Assembly: GCA_023229135.1 (NCBI GenBank)
Contig: JALNZT010000002.1
Location: forward strand, 124,001 to 188,000
DNA: 64,000 nt
Reading direction: 5' to 3'
Source: Bacteroidales bacterium
Lineage (GTDB): Bacteria > Bacteroidota > Bacteroidia > Bacteroidales > F082
The position numbers were made by a program, and so were the translations under genes. Below the pieces are notes generated by a model that saw only the letters and a program-made list of their open reading frames with translations, made no database searches and was not told the DNA's origin. Positions 45,780-54,468 of this stretch are shown in pieces; position 1 is the first letter of the stretch, and each line of letters begins with the position of its first letter.

Positions 45780-46643
45780 ATGCAACAGTTCCTCGACACG
45801 GTTAACGAAGTAAAAGATTTTTTAAGTATTGAATTATTTAAACTCAATAATGTAAAAATTAATTTGTATAATGTTCTGATAGGATTACTTGTTATTGTAA
45901 TAACGAGCTTGCTGATGCGCTTATACAAAAGGATTTACAAAAGGTTGATAGCCCGCCATGCGATAGATGCAGGAACGGCACACGCGTTTTATTCTATCAT
46001 TAAGTATGTGATTTGGGTTGTTGTAGTAGTTTTGCTACTTGATACACTTGGCGTAAAAGTAAGTATTCTAATTGCCAGTGCCGCTGCACTTTTGGTAGGT
46101 GTTGGGTTGGGTTTGCAGCAGCTGTTTAATGATGTAGCCAGCGGCATTATTTTATTAATTGAACGTTCCTTAAAAGTAGATGATGTGGTAGAAATGGAGA
46201 ATGAGATGATTGGGCGCGTTGTTAGTATTGGAATTCGTACGTCAAAAATAAAAACACGTGAAAATGTTTTGGTGATTGTACCCAATTCTCAACTGGTAAA
46301 TGATCGGGTGATTAATTGGAGTCATGTAGAAAAACTCACCCGTTTTCATGTGGATGTTGGTGTGGCTTATGGTAGTGATATTAAGTTGGTTACTGAGCTG
46401 TTAAAAGATTGCGCCAACGCTCATGAGCATATTTTAATGCAGCCTGCAGCTTTTGTACGTTTTGTTAATTTCGGTGAGTCAAGCCTTGATTTTCAACTTT
46501 ATTTTTGGACGAATGAGGCTTTTATTGTCGAGAACACAAAAAGTGATCTGCGTTATAAGATTGATAACGCATTTCGTGAGAATAATATTGATATACCTTT
46601 TCCTCAGCGGGATGTGTATATCAAATCGCACAAAACTTCTTAA
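45780..46643 (+). CDS. mscS: Small-conductance mechanosensitive channel (MscS family)
   Basis: A 287-residue MscS-type channel with three main membrane helices. The pore helix region is SILIASAAALLVGVGLGLQQL, quoted without its last residues, followed by NDVASGIILLIERSLKVDDVV, whose first 20 residues carry the family signature. The beta domain has TRENVLVIVPNSQLVNDRVI-like sequence. The channel opens on membrane stretch to release solutes after osmotic downshock. Length matches E. coli MscS (286). The gene stands alone; a TATATTTA -7-like box lies shortly upstream. Confidence 0.92.
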   Translation: MQQFLDTVNEVKDFLSIELFKLNNVKINLYNVLIGLLVIVITSLLMRLYKRIYKRLIARHAIDAGTAHAFYSIIKYVIWVVVVVLLLDTLGVKVSILIASAAALLVGVGLGLQQLFNDVASGIILLIERSLKVDDVVEMENEMIGRVVSIGIRTSKIKTRENVLVIVPNSQLVNDRVINWSHVEKLTRFHVDVGVAYGSDIKLVTELLKDCANAHEHILMQPAAFVRFVNFGESSLDFQLYFWTNEAFIVENTKSDLRYKIDNAFRENNIDIPFPQRDVYIKSHKTS

Positions 46644-46657
46644 CTCCTTTCTTTTAC

Positions 46658-46665
46658 TATATTTG
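46658..46665 (+). promoter_or_regulatory. Candidate -7 box of the dipeptidase gene
   Basis: TATATTTG is an exact TAnnTTTG match 41 bases before the dipeptidase start. No clear -33 box is visible. Confidence 0.35.
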
Positions 46666-46706
46666 CTGTTCTGTTTTTTCGATGATTCACTAAAATCTGA
46701 TGATGT

Positions 46707-48443
46707 ATGTTTTCTAACAAAATTTACTTTAGTTTGAGTTTGCTACTATTTTTAGCCACTGGAAACCAACTGTTTGCCTGCACAAATTATTTAGTTACCA
46801 AAGGAGCCTCAACAGATGGCAGCACCATGATAACTTATGCCGCTGATTCGCACATCCGCTATGGCGAGTTGTATTTTAGCCAGCGCGCCGACTGGCCGGC
46901 CGGTAGCACCCTTACCATTTATGACCGTGGAACAGCCGAACCGCTTGGCGTAATTCCACAGGTAGCGCATACTTATCAAACCATCGGTTTTATGAACGAG
47001 TTTCAGGTGGCTATTGGTGAATCAACTTTTGGCGGAAGGTCTGAATTACAGGACACCACCGGACTGATGGATTACGGAGCGCTGATGTTTATTGCTTTAC
47101 AGCGTTCAAAGTCTGCCCGCGAAGCCATCCGTGTTATTGCCGAATTGGTGGAGGAACATGGCTACGCAAGCAGTGGCGAGTCGTTTTCTATTGGCGATGC
47201 TAACGAGGTGTGGATTATGGAAATTATTGGCAAAGGAACCGAGATGAAATACGACCGCAAAACTAAAACCGATCATAACATGCGCAAAGGCGCGGTATGG
47301 GTAGCTGTGCGCATTCCTGATGGCTATATTTCAGCACATGCCAACCATGCGCGTATCACTACTTTTCCCTACGCCGACGGTAAAACTTCCATTACCGAAA
47401 AGGCGTGGGACAAGATTAGCAGCCCTGATTTACGGGTGATATACGCCTCAGACGTGGTTGATTTTGCGCGCGAAAAAGCTTATTTTGAAGGCGATGACAA
47501 GGATTTTAGCTTTAGCGATGTGTATGCACCGCTGGATTTTGGTGCTGCCCGCTTCTGCGAACTCAGGGTGTGGAGCATGTTTAACGAGGTAAATAGCGAT
47601 ATGCAAAAATATTGGGATTATGCTACGGGCGAAGACCTTCAGCTGGAACGTATGCCGCTGTTTATTAAGCCAGATCGTAAGATCAGTCCTGCCGACCTGA
47701 TGCAGTTTAAGCGTAATTATTTGCAGGGAACTGCTTTGGATATGTCGAAAGATGCCGGTGCTGGCCCGTTCGGGCTTCCTTATCGCTGGCGTCCGCTCAC
47801 CTGGGATTATAAGGATTCTACCTATTTTCATGAACGAGTAACAGCTACGCAGCAAACCGGATTTTCTTTTATTGCCCAGATGCGCAGCTGGTTGCCCGAT
47901 GCCATTGGCGGTATAAACTGGTTTGGCGTGGACGATGCCGGAACAACGGTTTATATTCCGTTTTATGCTTCGATGGAGCGCGTTCCCCATGCTTTTCAGG
48001 AAGGCCATGGTGATATGTTGAGCTATGCTGATGATGCTGCTTTTTGGGTGTTTAACAGGGTAGCGCATTTCGCTTATTTGTTCTATAACAGAGTGATGCC
48101 CGATATAAAAGCCGTTCAATCGGCGCTGGAGAATAAGTTTATAAATTATGTGGACGCTACGGATGCAGCTGCCCTCAAATTGTACGAAAAAGATCAACAG
48201 TTGGCGGTAGATTATCTTACAGATTATTCCTGTAATATGGCTGAAATGACGGTGAAACGCTGGAAACTCTTGGGTGAGTTCTTATTGGTAAAATATCTTG
48301 ACGGCAATATGAAACAGGAAAAAGAGGGTGAGTTTTTGCGCAATCCCTGGGGATATCCGCAGCCCCCGAAATTTCCCGGCTACCCGGATGCCTACAAAAA
48401 GCAAGTGATTGAGGATAGTGATGGGAGGTTTTTGTATAAGTAG
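46707..48443 (+). CDS. Exported C69-family dipeptidase
   Basis: A 578-residue peptidase of family C69 (formerly U34). A signal peptide of about 25 residues ends just before [20 protein letters not shown]; the Cys of CTNYLV is the expected N-terminal nucleophile exposed by processing. Further family segments are [48 protein letters not shown] and GPFGLPYRW. It probably removes dipeptides from peptides in the periplasm for nutrition. A heptamer repeat array begins immediately after the stop codon. No partner genes are adjacent. Confidence 0.88.
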   Translation: MFSNKIYFSLSLLLFLATGNQLFACTNYLVTKGASTDGSTMITYAADSHIRYGELYFSQRADWPAGSTLTIYDRGTAEPLGVIPQVAHTYQTIGFMNEFQVAIGESTFGGRSELQDTTGLMDYGALMFIALQRSKSAREAIRVIAELVEEHGYASSGESFSIGDANEVWIMEIIGKGTEMKYDRKTKTDHNMRKGAVWVAVRIPDGYISAHANHARITTFPYADGKTSITEKAWDKISSPDLRVIYASDVVDFAREKAYFEGDDKDFSFSDVYAPLDFGAARFCELRVWSMFNEVNSDMQKYWDYATGEDLQLERMPLFIKPDRKISPADLMQFKRNYLQGTALDMSKDAGAGPFGLPYRWRPLTWDYKDSTYFHERVTATQQTGFSFIAQMRSWLPDAIGGINWFGVDDAGTTVYIPFYASMERVPHAFQEGHGDMLSYADDAAFWVFNRVAHFAYLFYNRVMPDIKAVQSALENKFINYVDATDAAALKLYEKDQQLAVDYLTDYSCNMAEMTVKRWKLLGEFLLVKYLDGNMKQEKEGEFLRNPWGYPQPPKFPGYPDAYKKQVIEDSDGRFLYK

Positions 48444-48752
48444 AGTTGTGAGTAGTGAGTTGTGAGTAGTGAGTAGTGAGTTGTGAGTAGTGAGTTGTGA
48501 GTAGTGAGTTGTGAGAGGTGAGTAGTGAGTTGTGAGAGGTGAGTTGTGAGAGGTGAGTAGTGAGAGGTGAGTTGTGAGTTGTGAGAGGTGAGTAGTGAGA
48601 GGTGAGTAGTGAGTAGTGAGTAGTGAGTAGTGAGTAGTGAGTAGTGAGTAGTGAGTAGTGAGTAGTGAGTAGTGAGTAGTGAGTAGTGAGTAGTGAGTAG
48701 TGAGTTGTGAGAGGTGAGTTGTGAGTGGTGAGTTGTGAGAGGTGAGTAGTGA
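48444..48752. repeat. Heptanucleotide tandem repeat (GTGAGTA family)
   Basis: About 44 head-to-tail 7-base units of GTGAGTA, GTGAGTT and GTGAGAG/GTGAGGT-type variants fill the gap after the dipeptidase gene. The middle (about 48600-48702) is a nearly pure GTGAGTA run. Because seven is not a multiple of three, all frames cycle through the same seven residues, which yields a false Thr/Leu/Ser-rich ORF on the minus strand. The array starts at the base after the stop codon. Confidence 0.95.
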
Positions 48753-48807
48753 ATAGCGAGAGAGGCGGTAGGTGGGTTTGGCTATGGATAGGTGTCAAAC
48801 TCAGAAA

Positions 48808-49824
48808 CTATTCTTTTATCATCAATTCTGTATTCGTTGTCCATAAGCCAAAATAGGGGTTTGTTGCATCTGTTCGTTTCAGTAAGATTAAAAATGGCTT
48901 GTCAAAAATCATTTTTTTAGGTTTCGGTTTTTCAACTTCCTCAGCCTTTGGTTCGAATGCAATTTCAATTTCAATTTCTGCTTCACTTTCAATTTCAGCG
49001 CCGCTTTCGTCCAAAACAAACGCTGTTCTTTGCCAGGCTCTTTCAATTTGAAAAATTTGTGTGTCAGCGCTAAATTTATTCCCTTCTATTGTTGGGTAGT
49101 TTGTTTCTATGTTGAAGTTAAACTTAGGGATGACTACTTCATCATCTAGATTAAAGTAGTATTTCCAACTCATTTCTTCGTGCTGCTTTTCAGTCCTTCC
49201 AATTCCGGTCAGTTTCTCGATTTCCGTCGTCATTTCTGCTATCAAATTGAAGTTTTGGGCAGCCTTGAACAAAATGATTTCGTGTTCTTTGTCTTTTGGC
49301 AATAGTTTAATTATGAAGTTGTTGTCGTTTTCATAGTAAATTATTTTGACAATTTCTTGTTGTTTGTAACTGTCATTTCCTTTCATGCCAAAAGAAGCAA
49401 CTTCTTCTCCGTCAAAAATCAGTTTGTTAGTAAAACTTTGCAGTTCAATCTCAAAAGGCAACGATTTATTAAACGCTGCCCTTACTTTGATTTTATCTCC
49501 TTCAACTTCTCCACTAACTTCATATTCATTGCTTTTTAGAACATTTGTAAATGAGGTTGATTGATTAAGCAGCTTAAGGTCATAATTGTTGTCTGTTATG
49601 TTCAATGGCGAATCAATCTGTTTTCTTATTTCGTCCCAGGCAAAAAGGATTGTTGCACAGTAAACCGAATTTTCATTATTTGAGATTTCATGTTCCATTG
49701 TTGGAATAAACCGGGTATTTTCAAATTCAGAAAGGTTTTTCGGTTCTGAAAAATTTCCATCATTTTTGCAACTGAGTATTGTTGTCAAAAAAGGCATCAA
49801 TAGGAGTGCTGTCAGTCTTTTCAT
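48808..49824 (-). CDS. Lipoprotein with serpin-like C-terminal region
   Basis: A 338-residue lipoprotein (lipobox TTILSC at about residue 18). Overall family unclear, but the last 110 residues resemble the serpin C-terminus: RTAFVLDESGAEIESEAEIE like the hinge before a reactive loop, then an acidic/Pro-rich stretch, then FDKPFLILLKR followed by YFGLW, like the serpin signature PFLFLIRDxxTGxxLFxG. An early ENSVYCATILFAWDEIRKQI could match serpin helix A. If real, it is a short, diverged serpin anchored at the cell surface or periplasm. Start 49824 gives the signal directly. The gene upstream ends eight bases before it. Confidence 0.5.
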   Translation of the reverse strand: MKRLTALLLMPFLTTILSCKNDGNFSEPKNLSEFENTRFIPTMEHEISNNENSVYCATILFAWDEIRKQIDSPLNITDNNYDLKLLNQSTSFTNVLKSNEYEVSGEVEGDKIKVRAAFNKSLPFEIELQSFTNKLIFDGEEVASFGMKGNDSYKQQEIVKIIYYENDNNFIIKLLPKDKEHEIILFKAAQNFNLIAEMTTEIEKLTGIGRTEKQHEEMSWKYYFNLDDEVVIPKFNFNIETNYPTIEGNKFSADTQIFQIERAWQRTAFVLDESGAEIESEAEIEIEIAFEPKAEEVEKPKPKKMIFDKPFLILLKRTDATNPYFGLWTTNTELMIKE

Positions 49825-49832
49825 AATTTCTG

Positions 49833-50939
49833 TCAAAGTTTTTGGGCTTTGTTCATTTTCCTTTTAATTGCGTTGTCAGCCCTCAACATGATTAGCCAAT
49901 AAATTGGCCATAGAATTGGAGATAGCATTATAATTAAAAAAGTATAGCCATGATAGTTACCTGCTTCTTTGCCAATGGCTCTGTCAATAATTCCAAATGA
50001 AAGCATATAACTGATTATAATTAGAGACGGAATAACAATGCTGCCAACAATAACAACCCATGAATGCTTTTTAGATGGATTATTTTTTCTGTATCTTTTA
50101 ATTTGAATCAAGTGGAATAAGGTTATTAGTATAGCAATTATAAGCGTTAAACCTATTGGACCTATAGCAATCATTGCCTTTGCCAGACTGCTAACCTGAG
50201 GCTTATAAGTGATTTTGATAAAATCTACGGGTAGTTTATTGAAGTTCCAAAAAGCAATACTGTCGAGCTTGCCGTGCGTGGGTTGTCCAAGATTGGTTTC
50301 CAATAAATAATTAGATGCGGTAGCATCCAGTACTATTTCTAACGAACCAAAAGATCTCCAATATTGTGCTGGCGAAAGGGAGTAGCGAAAACTATATTCC
50401 TTTACCCAACCTGTAATATCAGTCCAAACATTCGCTGCATATTCTATCCTGATTATATGTTCGCCAGCCGTCAGATCTGCTTCAAAATATTTTAAATCGT
50501 TTAGCTCATAAACAAAAGCTGAATTTTTCTCCCAGGAAATTTCAACCGTTTCAGATTCACCTTCCCGAAATGGTTTTTTAAATGAATTTGCAAATCTTTC
50601 AAAAGGAGTATTAATGGTTGAGATGTATTCATGCGGTATTTCCAGCAGTTTAACCTCTTGATCATCAACCCATAATTTGAAATCACTGGTATAATCCCGG
50701 GCGTAAAATAGCAGTGGAGTTTGTTTCCCTTCCAGGTCAGTTTTGATAAAATATTCTATTACATAATTGCCGGTATTGAAGTCTTTGTCAATGCTGAAAT
50801 GTATTTTTTCTTTGATGATGTCAATATCACGACTTGAAAAGGCAGAACTTGAAAATGTTCCTCTTAAAATGGGCGATGCCATGTTTGCGAAACATAGTTG
50901 ACCAATTAGAAGTATTAGTATTGTCAGTATTTTTCTCAT
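49833..50939 (-). CDS. Exported protein with three C-terminal membrane helices, unknown function
   Basis: I do not recognise the family. The 368-residue protein has a signal peptide (about 1-18), a beta-rich extracytoplasmic domain of about 230 residues (for example YVIEYFIKTDLEGKQTPLLF, with a VEISWEKN and a HIIRIEYAANVWTDITGW part) and three membrane helices (about 255-278, 293-315 and 325-348). It ends in a basic cytoplasmic tail. The following serpin-like lipoprotein gene starts eight bases after its stop, so the two are likely one transcript. The outer domain resembles other 'DUF4424-like' stalk domains only in layout. Confidence 0.6.
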   Translation of the reverse strand: MRKILTILILLIGQLCFANMASPILRGTFSSSAFSSRDIDIIKEKIHFSIDKDFNTGNYVIEYFIKTDLEGKQTPLLFYARDYTSDFKLWVDDQEVKLLEIPHEYISTINTPFERFANSFKKPFREGESETVEISWEKNSAFVYELNDLKYFEADLTAGEHIIRIEYAANVWTDITGWVKEYSFRYSLSPAQYWRSFGSLEIVLDATASNYLLETNLGQPTHGKLDSIAFWNFNKLPVDFIKITYKPQVSSLAKAMIAIGPIGLTLIIAILITLFHLIQIKRYRKNNPSKKHSWVVIVGSIVIPSLIIISYMLSFGIIDRAIGKEAGNYHGYTFLIIMLSPILWPIYWLIMLRADNAIKRKMNKAQKL

Positions 50940-51057
50940 TACAGTTTGGTTTTAGGGTTAAAAGTATCGTTTGATAACGCTACGAATTCTTCTATTGGCA
51001 AGCTTTCCAGGCACATTCAATATTACCGTTCTTTCGGCTTTAACATTTAAGTTGCTG

Positions 51058-52032
51058 CTATTGTCTTTTAATTGTTATATCACTTAGTTTGACTGGTGTG
51101 ATCTTTCCTTTATTTGTTCCATCGCCTAACGCTCCATAACCATTCCAGCCACAGGCCCATACGCTGCCATCGCTTTTCAAAAAGAGGGAATGAGAGCTTC
51201 CTGCAGCTATTTCGGTGACGCCAAGTAGCTCGTTTAACAAAGTAGGGGTGTGTCTATCCATTGTGGTTCCATCACTCAATTGTCCAAATGTATTTTTCCC
51301 GCAAGCCCAGGCAGTACCATTCCTTTTCAGCAAAAGGGAATGCTGAGCTCCTGCTGCTATTGCGGTGATATCTGATAGTCCGCTTATTTGTACTGGGATG
51401 TTCTTATCAGTCGTTGTTCCATCGCCAAGCTGTCCCCATTTATTGTTCCCACAAGCCCAAACGCTACCATCCTTTTTCAGAAAGAGGGAATGCTGTTCTC
51501 CTGCTGCTATCGCGATGATTCCTGATAGTCCGCTTATTTGCACAGGTAAGTTCCTGTCAGTGGTTGTTCCATCGCCCAATTGTCCTGTTTTATTACTTCC
51601 GCAAGCCCAAACGCTACCATCCTTTTTCAGAAACAGGGAATGCAGCCCTCCTGCTGCTATTGCTGTGATACCTGCAAGCTCGCTCACCTGAACTGGTTTA
51701 AGCTTTTTTGTATTTGTTCCATCTCCCAATTCTCCTTCTTCATTACCTCCACAAGCCCAAACGCTGCCATCATTTTTCAGAAAGAGCGCATGACCAGCAC
51801 CTGCTGCTATTGCTGAAATGCCTGATAATTTTTCCACCAAGAACGGTGTGTACCAGTCTTTCGTTGTTCCATTGCCCAGTGCTCCGTATGTATTTGAGCC
51901 GCAAGATTTTGGAGAACCAGAGGCGTTATCTATGAAATAGGAAGAATTTGATGTGCTGCCAGAAGCAATGTTCTGTGCATCTGTACCCAGGCTAATCCCA
52001 AGCATAGCAACGATGATTAGTAGTTTTTTCAT
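51058..52032 (-). CDS. Exported RCC1-repeat beta-propeller protein
   Basis: A 324-residue protein with a signal peptide (cleaved near GTDAQ) and about six RCC1-type repeats of roughly 50 residues, each with the pattern ITAIAAGxxHSLFLKxDGSVWACGxNxxGQLGDGTTT. The repeats are also near-identical at DNA level (150-base period, about 51110-51880), which suggests recent internal duplication. RCC1 repeats form a seven-bladed propeller; with six the ring may be incomplete or closed by the ends. There is no T9SS C-terminal domain, so it probably stays periplasmic. Function unknown. Confidence 0.8.
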   Translation of the reverse strand: MKKLLIIVAMLGISLGTDAQNIASGSTSNSSYFIDNASGSPKSCGSNTYGALGNGTTKDWYTPFLVEKLSGISAIAAGAGHALFLKNDGSVWACGGNEEGELGDGTNTKKLKPVQVSELAGITAIAAGGLHSLFLKKDGSVWACGSNKTGQLGDGTTTDRNLPVQISGLSGIIAIAAGEQHSLFLKKDGSVWACGNNKWGQLGDGTTTDKNIPVQISGLSDITAIAAGAQHSLLLKRNGTAWACGKNTFGQLSDGTTMDRHTPTLLNELLGVTEIAAGSSHSLFLKSDGSVWACGWNGYGALGDGTNKGKITPVKLSDITIKRQ

Positions 52033-52384
52033 TGTATTTCAATTGTTTAGTAGGGAGTATCACTGATAAGGCTTTTCAGATTTACTCCGTTTTTAAATTG
52101 GTGTAACAAAGGAAACTATTTTTTTTAAAAATTCTGATAAGAATAGAAAAAAACTAATTAAGACTTGCAAAAAAAACGCTTAGCCAATGAATAGCTGAGC
52201 TGGTCTAGTCGCAATGCTTGACGAGACCATGCTATAAAACCTTAACATAAGAATGTAACAACCAATAAAGTTGCCAGCTTTCTGATTTTGGTTTTAGCAA
52301 CTGCCTGTTTTAAAATACTTTACAGGTTTTGATCTGAATATTGGTTGTTTTCAACTTGTCCTTCAAAAAATCAGGTCTTTTTGG
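52033..52384. other. Intergenic region upstream of the RCC1 gene
   Basis: AT-rich sequence between two divergent genes. No ORF, RNA gene or clear promoter for the RCC1 gene was recognised. The palindrome and promoter that follow are listed separately. Confidence 0.3.
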
Positions 52385-52457
52385 GTATCCAGTTGGCAGT
52401 TCGGCTCTATTGAATAAAGTTGGAGCTTTATCAAACCCAGAGTTTGCCAACCGATAC
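52385..52457. repeat. 73-base imperfect palindrome
   Basis: Outer arms GTATC..GTTGGCA and TGCCAAC..GATAC flank an inner hairpin (TTGAATAAAG / CTTTATCAA with one bulge, loop TTGGAG). It could be a structured RNA, a REP-like element or an attC-like site; integron core sites were not recognised. Confidence 0.35.
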
Positions 52458-52567
52458 ACTCATGCGGTGACTTAAAATATTATTTTGTGTTAAATTACGC
52501 AATTGATAACCAGTAATATAGATAAATATTAAAGCTATTTTTAAGTTTTATTAACTTTTTTAGTTTT

Positions 52568-52599
52568 ATTGTTTTGGGTTGCATTTTATTTTATATTTG
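52568..52599 (+). promoter_or_regulatory. Promoter of the LPP20-lipoprotein gene cluster
   Basis: ATTG (52568-52571), 20 bases, then TATATTTG (52592-52599), a perfect Bacteroidota -7 box at the right distance. It predicts a leader of about 55 bases before the first gene of the exported-protein cluster. Confidence 0.55.
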
Positions 52600-52659
52600 T
52601 AGCCGTATGTTTTCTTAAAGAGAAAAGATCACTAATTTCAACCTTAAATTAATTTTATT

Positions 52660-53259
52660 ATGAAAAGAATTGTCTTAAAAAGCGGATCGGTATTGATACT
52701 GATTCTAATGATTGCACTATTTGCAACCAGCTGTTCATCGTCAAAAAAGATAGCTGAAACTCCTGCACCAAAAGCATCTTATGAGGATGAAACCGAAATC
52801 AAACAGTTTTGCTCCAGTGAAGATTATCCTTCAAGTGCTGAATTCATTCGTGCCGGTTCATTGGGAGAAAGTACGGATATGGTCATGGCAAAAAAAATTG
52901 CTAAATCTAATACACTTGAGGAGTTGAGTTCAAAGATTGAGGTGACCGTTAAAGCTGTAATTGATAATTACAACAGCCGTCGCCAGAAAGATATGAACGA
53001 AAGTGTTGAAAAACGCTATGAAGAACTGATCAGAACCGTTGTGAATCAAAAGATTAACGGATATAACTCAGTTTGTGACAAAGTAACGAAAACAAAAGAG
53101 GGTAAATATAGGGCATACCTGGTTTATGAGCTTCCAGTAGATAATGTGCTGAATCCTGTTTACAATAGTATTTCCAAAGATGATGAATTAAAAGTAGATT
53201 ACGACTACCAAAAATTCAAAAATACTTTTGAAGAAGAGATGAAAAAATCCGAGAAATAG
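52660..53259 (+). CDS. LPP20-like lipoprotein
   Basis: A 199-residue lipoprotein with lipobox ATSC at about residue 25. The mature part has an LPP20-type pattern: IRAGSLGESTDMVMAKKIAK (early alpha segment), then a helix EELSSKIEVTVKAVIDNYNS and KTKEGKYRAYLVYELP near the end. LPP20 (Helicobacter) and related domains occur in many exported proteins of unknown function. It is the first gene of the rightward cluster, behind a good promoter. A 12-bp hairpin follows at 53296-53323, so later genes may be expressed at a lower level. Similar domains in two later genes support a shared role. Confidence 0.68.
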   Translation: MKRIVLKSGSVLILILMIALFATSCSSSKKIAETPAPKASYEDETEIKQFCSSEDYPSSAEFIRAGSLGESTDMVMAKKIAKSNTLEELSSKIEVTVKAVIDNYNSRRQKDMNESVEKRYEELIRTVVNQKINGYNSVCDKVTKTKEGKYRAYLVYELPVDNVLNPVYNSISKDDELKVDYDYQKFKNTFEEEMKKSEK

Positions 53260-53295
53260 TTAGAACGCTATTTTTCTTCGTGCCTATTGCTATAT

Positions 53296-53323
53296 AACTA
53301 TCGGGAGCTAACTTCCGATAGTT
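53296..53323 (+). terminator. Hairpin between the first two LPP20-like genes
   Basis: A 12-bp stem including one G-U pair, 4-base loop, without an immediate T-run. It may act as partial terminator or mRNA stabiliser inside the cluster. Confidence 0.45.
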
Positions 53324-53369
53324 GTATTGTATGCTAAGTTTTACTTTTTATTTTTATATTAAAATCAAG

Positions 53370-54458
53370 ATGAAAGATGCTGGCCATAGATTTCGATTAG
53401 CAATATCTGCTTGTCTTCTTCTTGCTTTTTACTTAACCAGCGCACAGACTAATCAGTATGAAAATAGAAAAATTGATGTTGATTATTCCAAGTTTCAGTC
53501 AGATTTTGAGAAAAGATTTGGCAAACAGGAAGTTGTTGACTTAGGGGATGTTCCTTCGAATATTGATCATGTGTTTCTTAAAACTGATTTGCCTGACTGG
53601 ATAACGAATCTGCCACAGGCTACTGAAAAACAGGTTTATGCACTTGGCATATCCGACCCGGCAATGGACAGAGATGCTGCAATGAGCCTAGCCATACACA
53701 GGGCTAAAGCTGTTTGTATGCTGCAGCTTAATACTGAGATGAGTGGATTATTCGACTATTATATCAGCGAGAAAGATTTAAACAGCGGTAATATTATATC
53801 TTCTGTTTACAATGATTTTAATCGAATTTCAAGCGATTATAGATTTAATACTATTGATTTTAATATCATTAACGATACATTCACCAATAACAACGAGGCT
53901 ATAGTCCTTGCCTCAATGATAATTAGAAAGAATAATTTTCCAATAGCTGACCCTTCCTCAATGAATTGTTCAATCGAAGTTTCTACTTCCACCATTAGGA
54001 AAAACAGTAAGAAAACCAATACTTCCCGGGCTGATTTTATCGCATTCGAGAAAAACCATCAAAATGAAAACGATACGCTCTTTCATTATATCGCGAAGCA
54101 ATTGGATAAGAAAGCTGCTCAACAATCCTTTTTCGAAGGAAAGCTTTTGCCAACCTATTCTGGGGTTTTAACTTATCAACCTAAAAATGAATTGTCAGTT
54201 AAAGACACGCTTTACTTACCAGAGTTTACGCTTGAAAAGGGTGTTTGGCATGCTTACTTTTTAGGTATAGTGCAGTCGTTGATTTTAGACTTTAATGAGT
54301 CAGATGTAAGTCATTCTGCGATGACAGATGAACATACTAAAACCACCCAGAACCTGAACAGGGTGTTAAGCCACAAGAGCACCTCCTTCAGAATCAAACG
54401 CTTGCTAATAAAAAATAATAAGTTGCAAATTGAAACGGATTTTTTTAATCAGAACTAA
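53370..54458 (+). CDS. Exported LPP20-like protein
   Basis: A 362-residue exported protein. ATG 53370 gives a proper signal peptide (RFRLAISACLLLAFYLTSAQ); an ATG at 53322 lies inside the hairpin and would add an odd aromatic leader. The segment PDWITNLPQATEKQVYALGI, followed by DAAMSLAIHRAKAVCMLQL, matches the start of LPP20/FlgT-N-like domains (W-hydrophobic, GxG-type turn, then Ala-rich helix). The C-terminal half is unrecognised. The next gene starts ten bases after its stop, so they are co-transcribed. Confidence 0.65.
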   Translation: MKDAGHRFRLAISACLLLAFYLTSAQTNQYENRKIDVDYSKFQSDFEKRFGKQEVVDLGDVPSNIDHVFLKTDLPDWITNLPQATEKQVYALGISDPAMDRDAAMSLAIHRAKAVCMLQLNTEMSGLFDYYISEKDLNSGNIISSVYNDFNRISSDYRFNTIDFNIINDTFTNNNEAIVLASMIIRKNNFPIADPSSMNCSIEVSTSTIRKNSKKTNTSRADFIAFEKNHQNENDTLFHYIAKQLDKKAAQQSFFEGKLLPTYSGVLTYQPKNELSVKDTLYLPEFTLEKGVWHAYFLGIVQSLILDFNESDVSHSAMTDEHTKTTQNLNRVLSHKSTSFRIKRLLIKNNKLQIETDFFNQN

Positions 54459-54468
54459 AATTTGTGTC

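Noticed and set aside
48217..48798. 193-residue minus-strand ORF rich in Thr, His, Leu and Ser
   Set aside because: It is produced by the heptamer repeat, which cycles seven residues in every frame, and it overlaps the dipeptidase gene.
52385..52457. Integron attC site
   Set aside because: The palindrome lacks recognisable R' (GTTRRRY) and R'' cores, and no integrase or cassette array is present.
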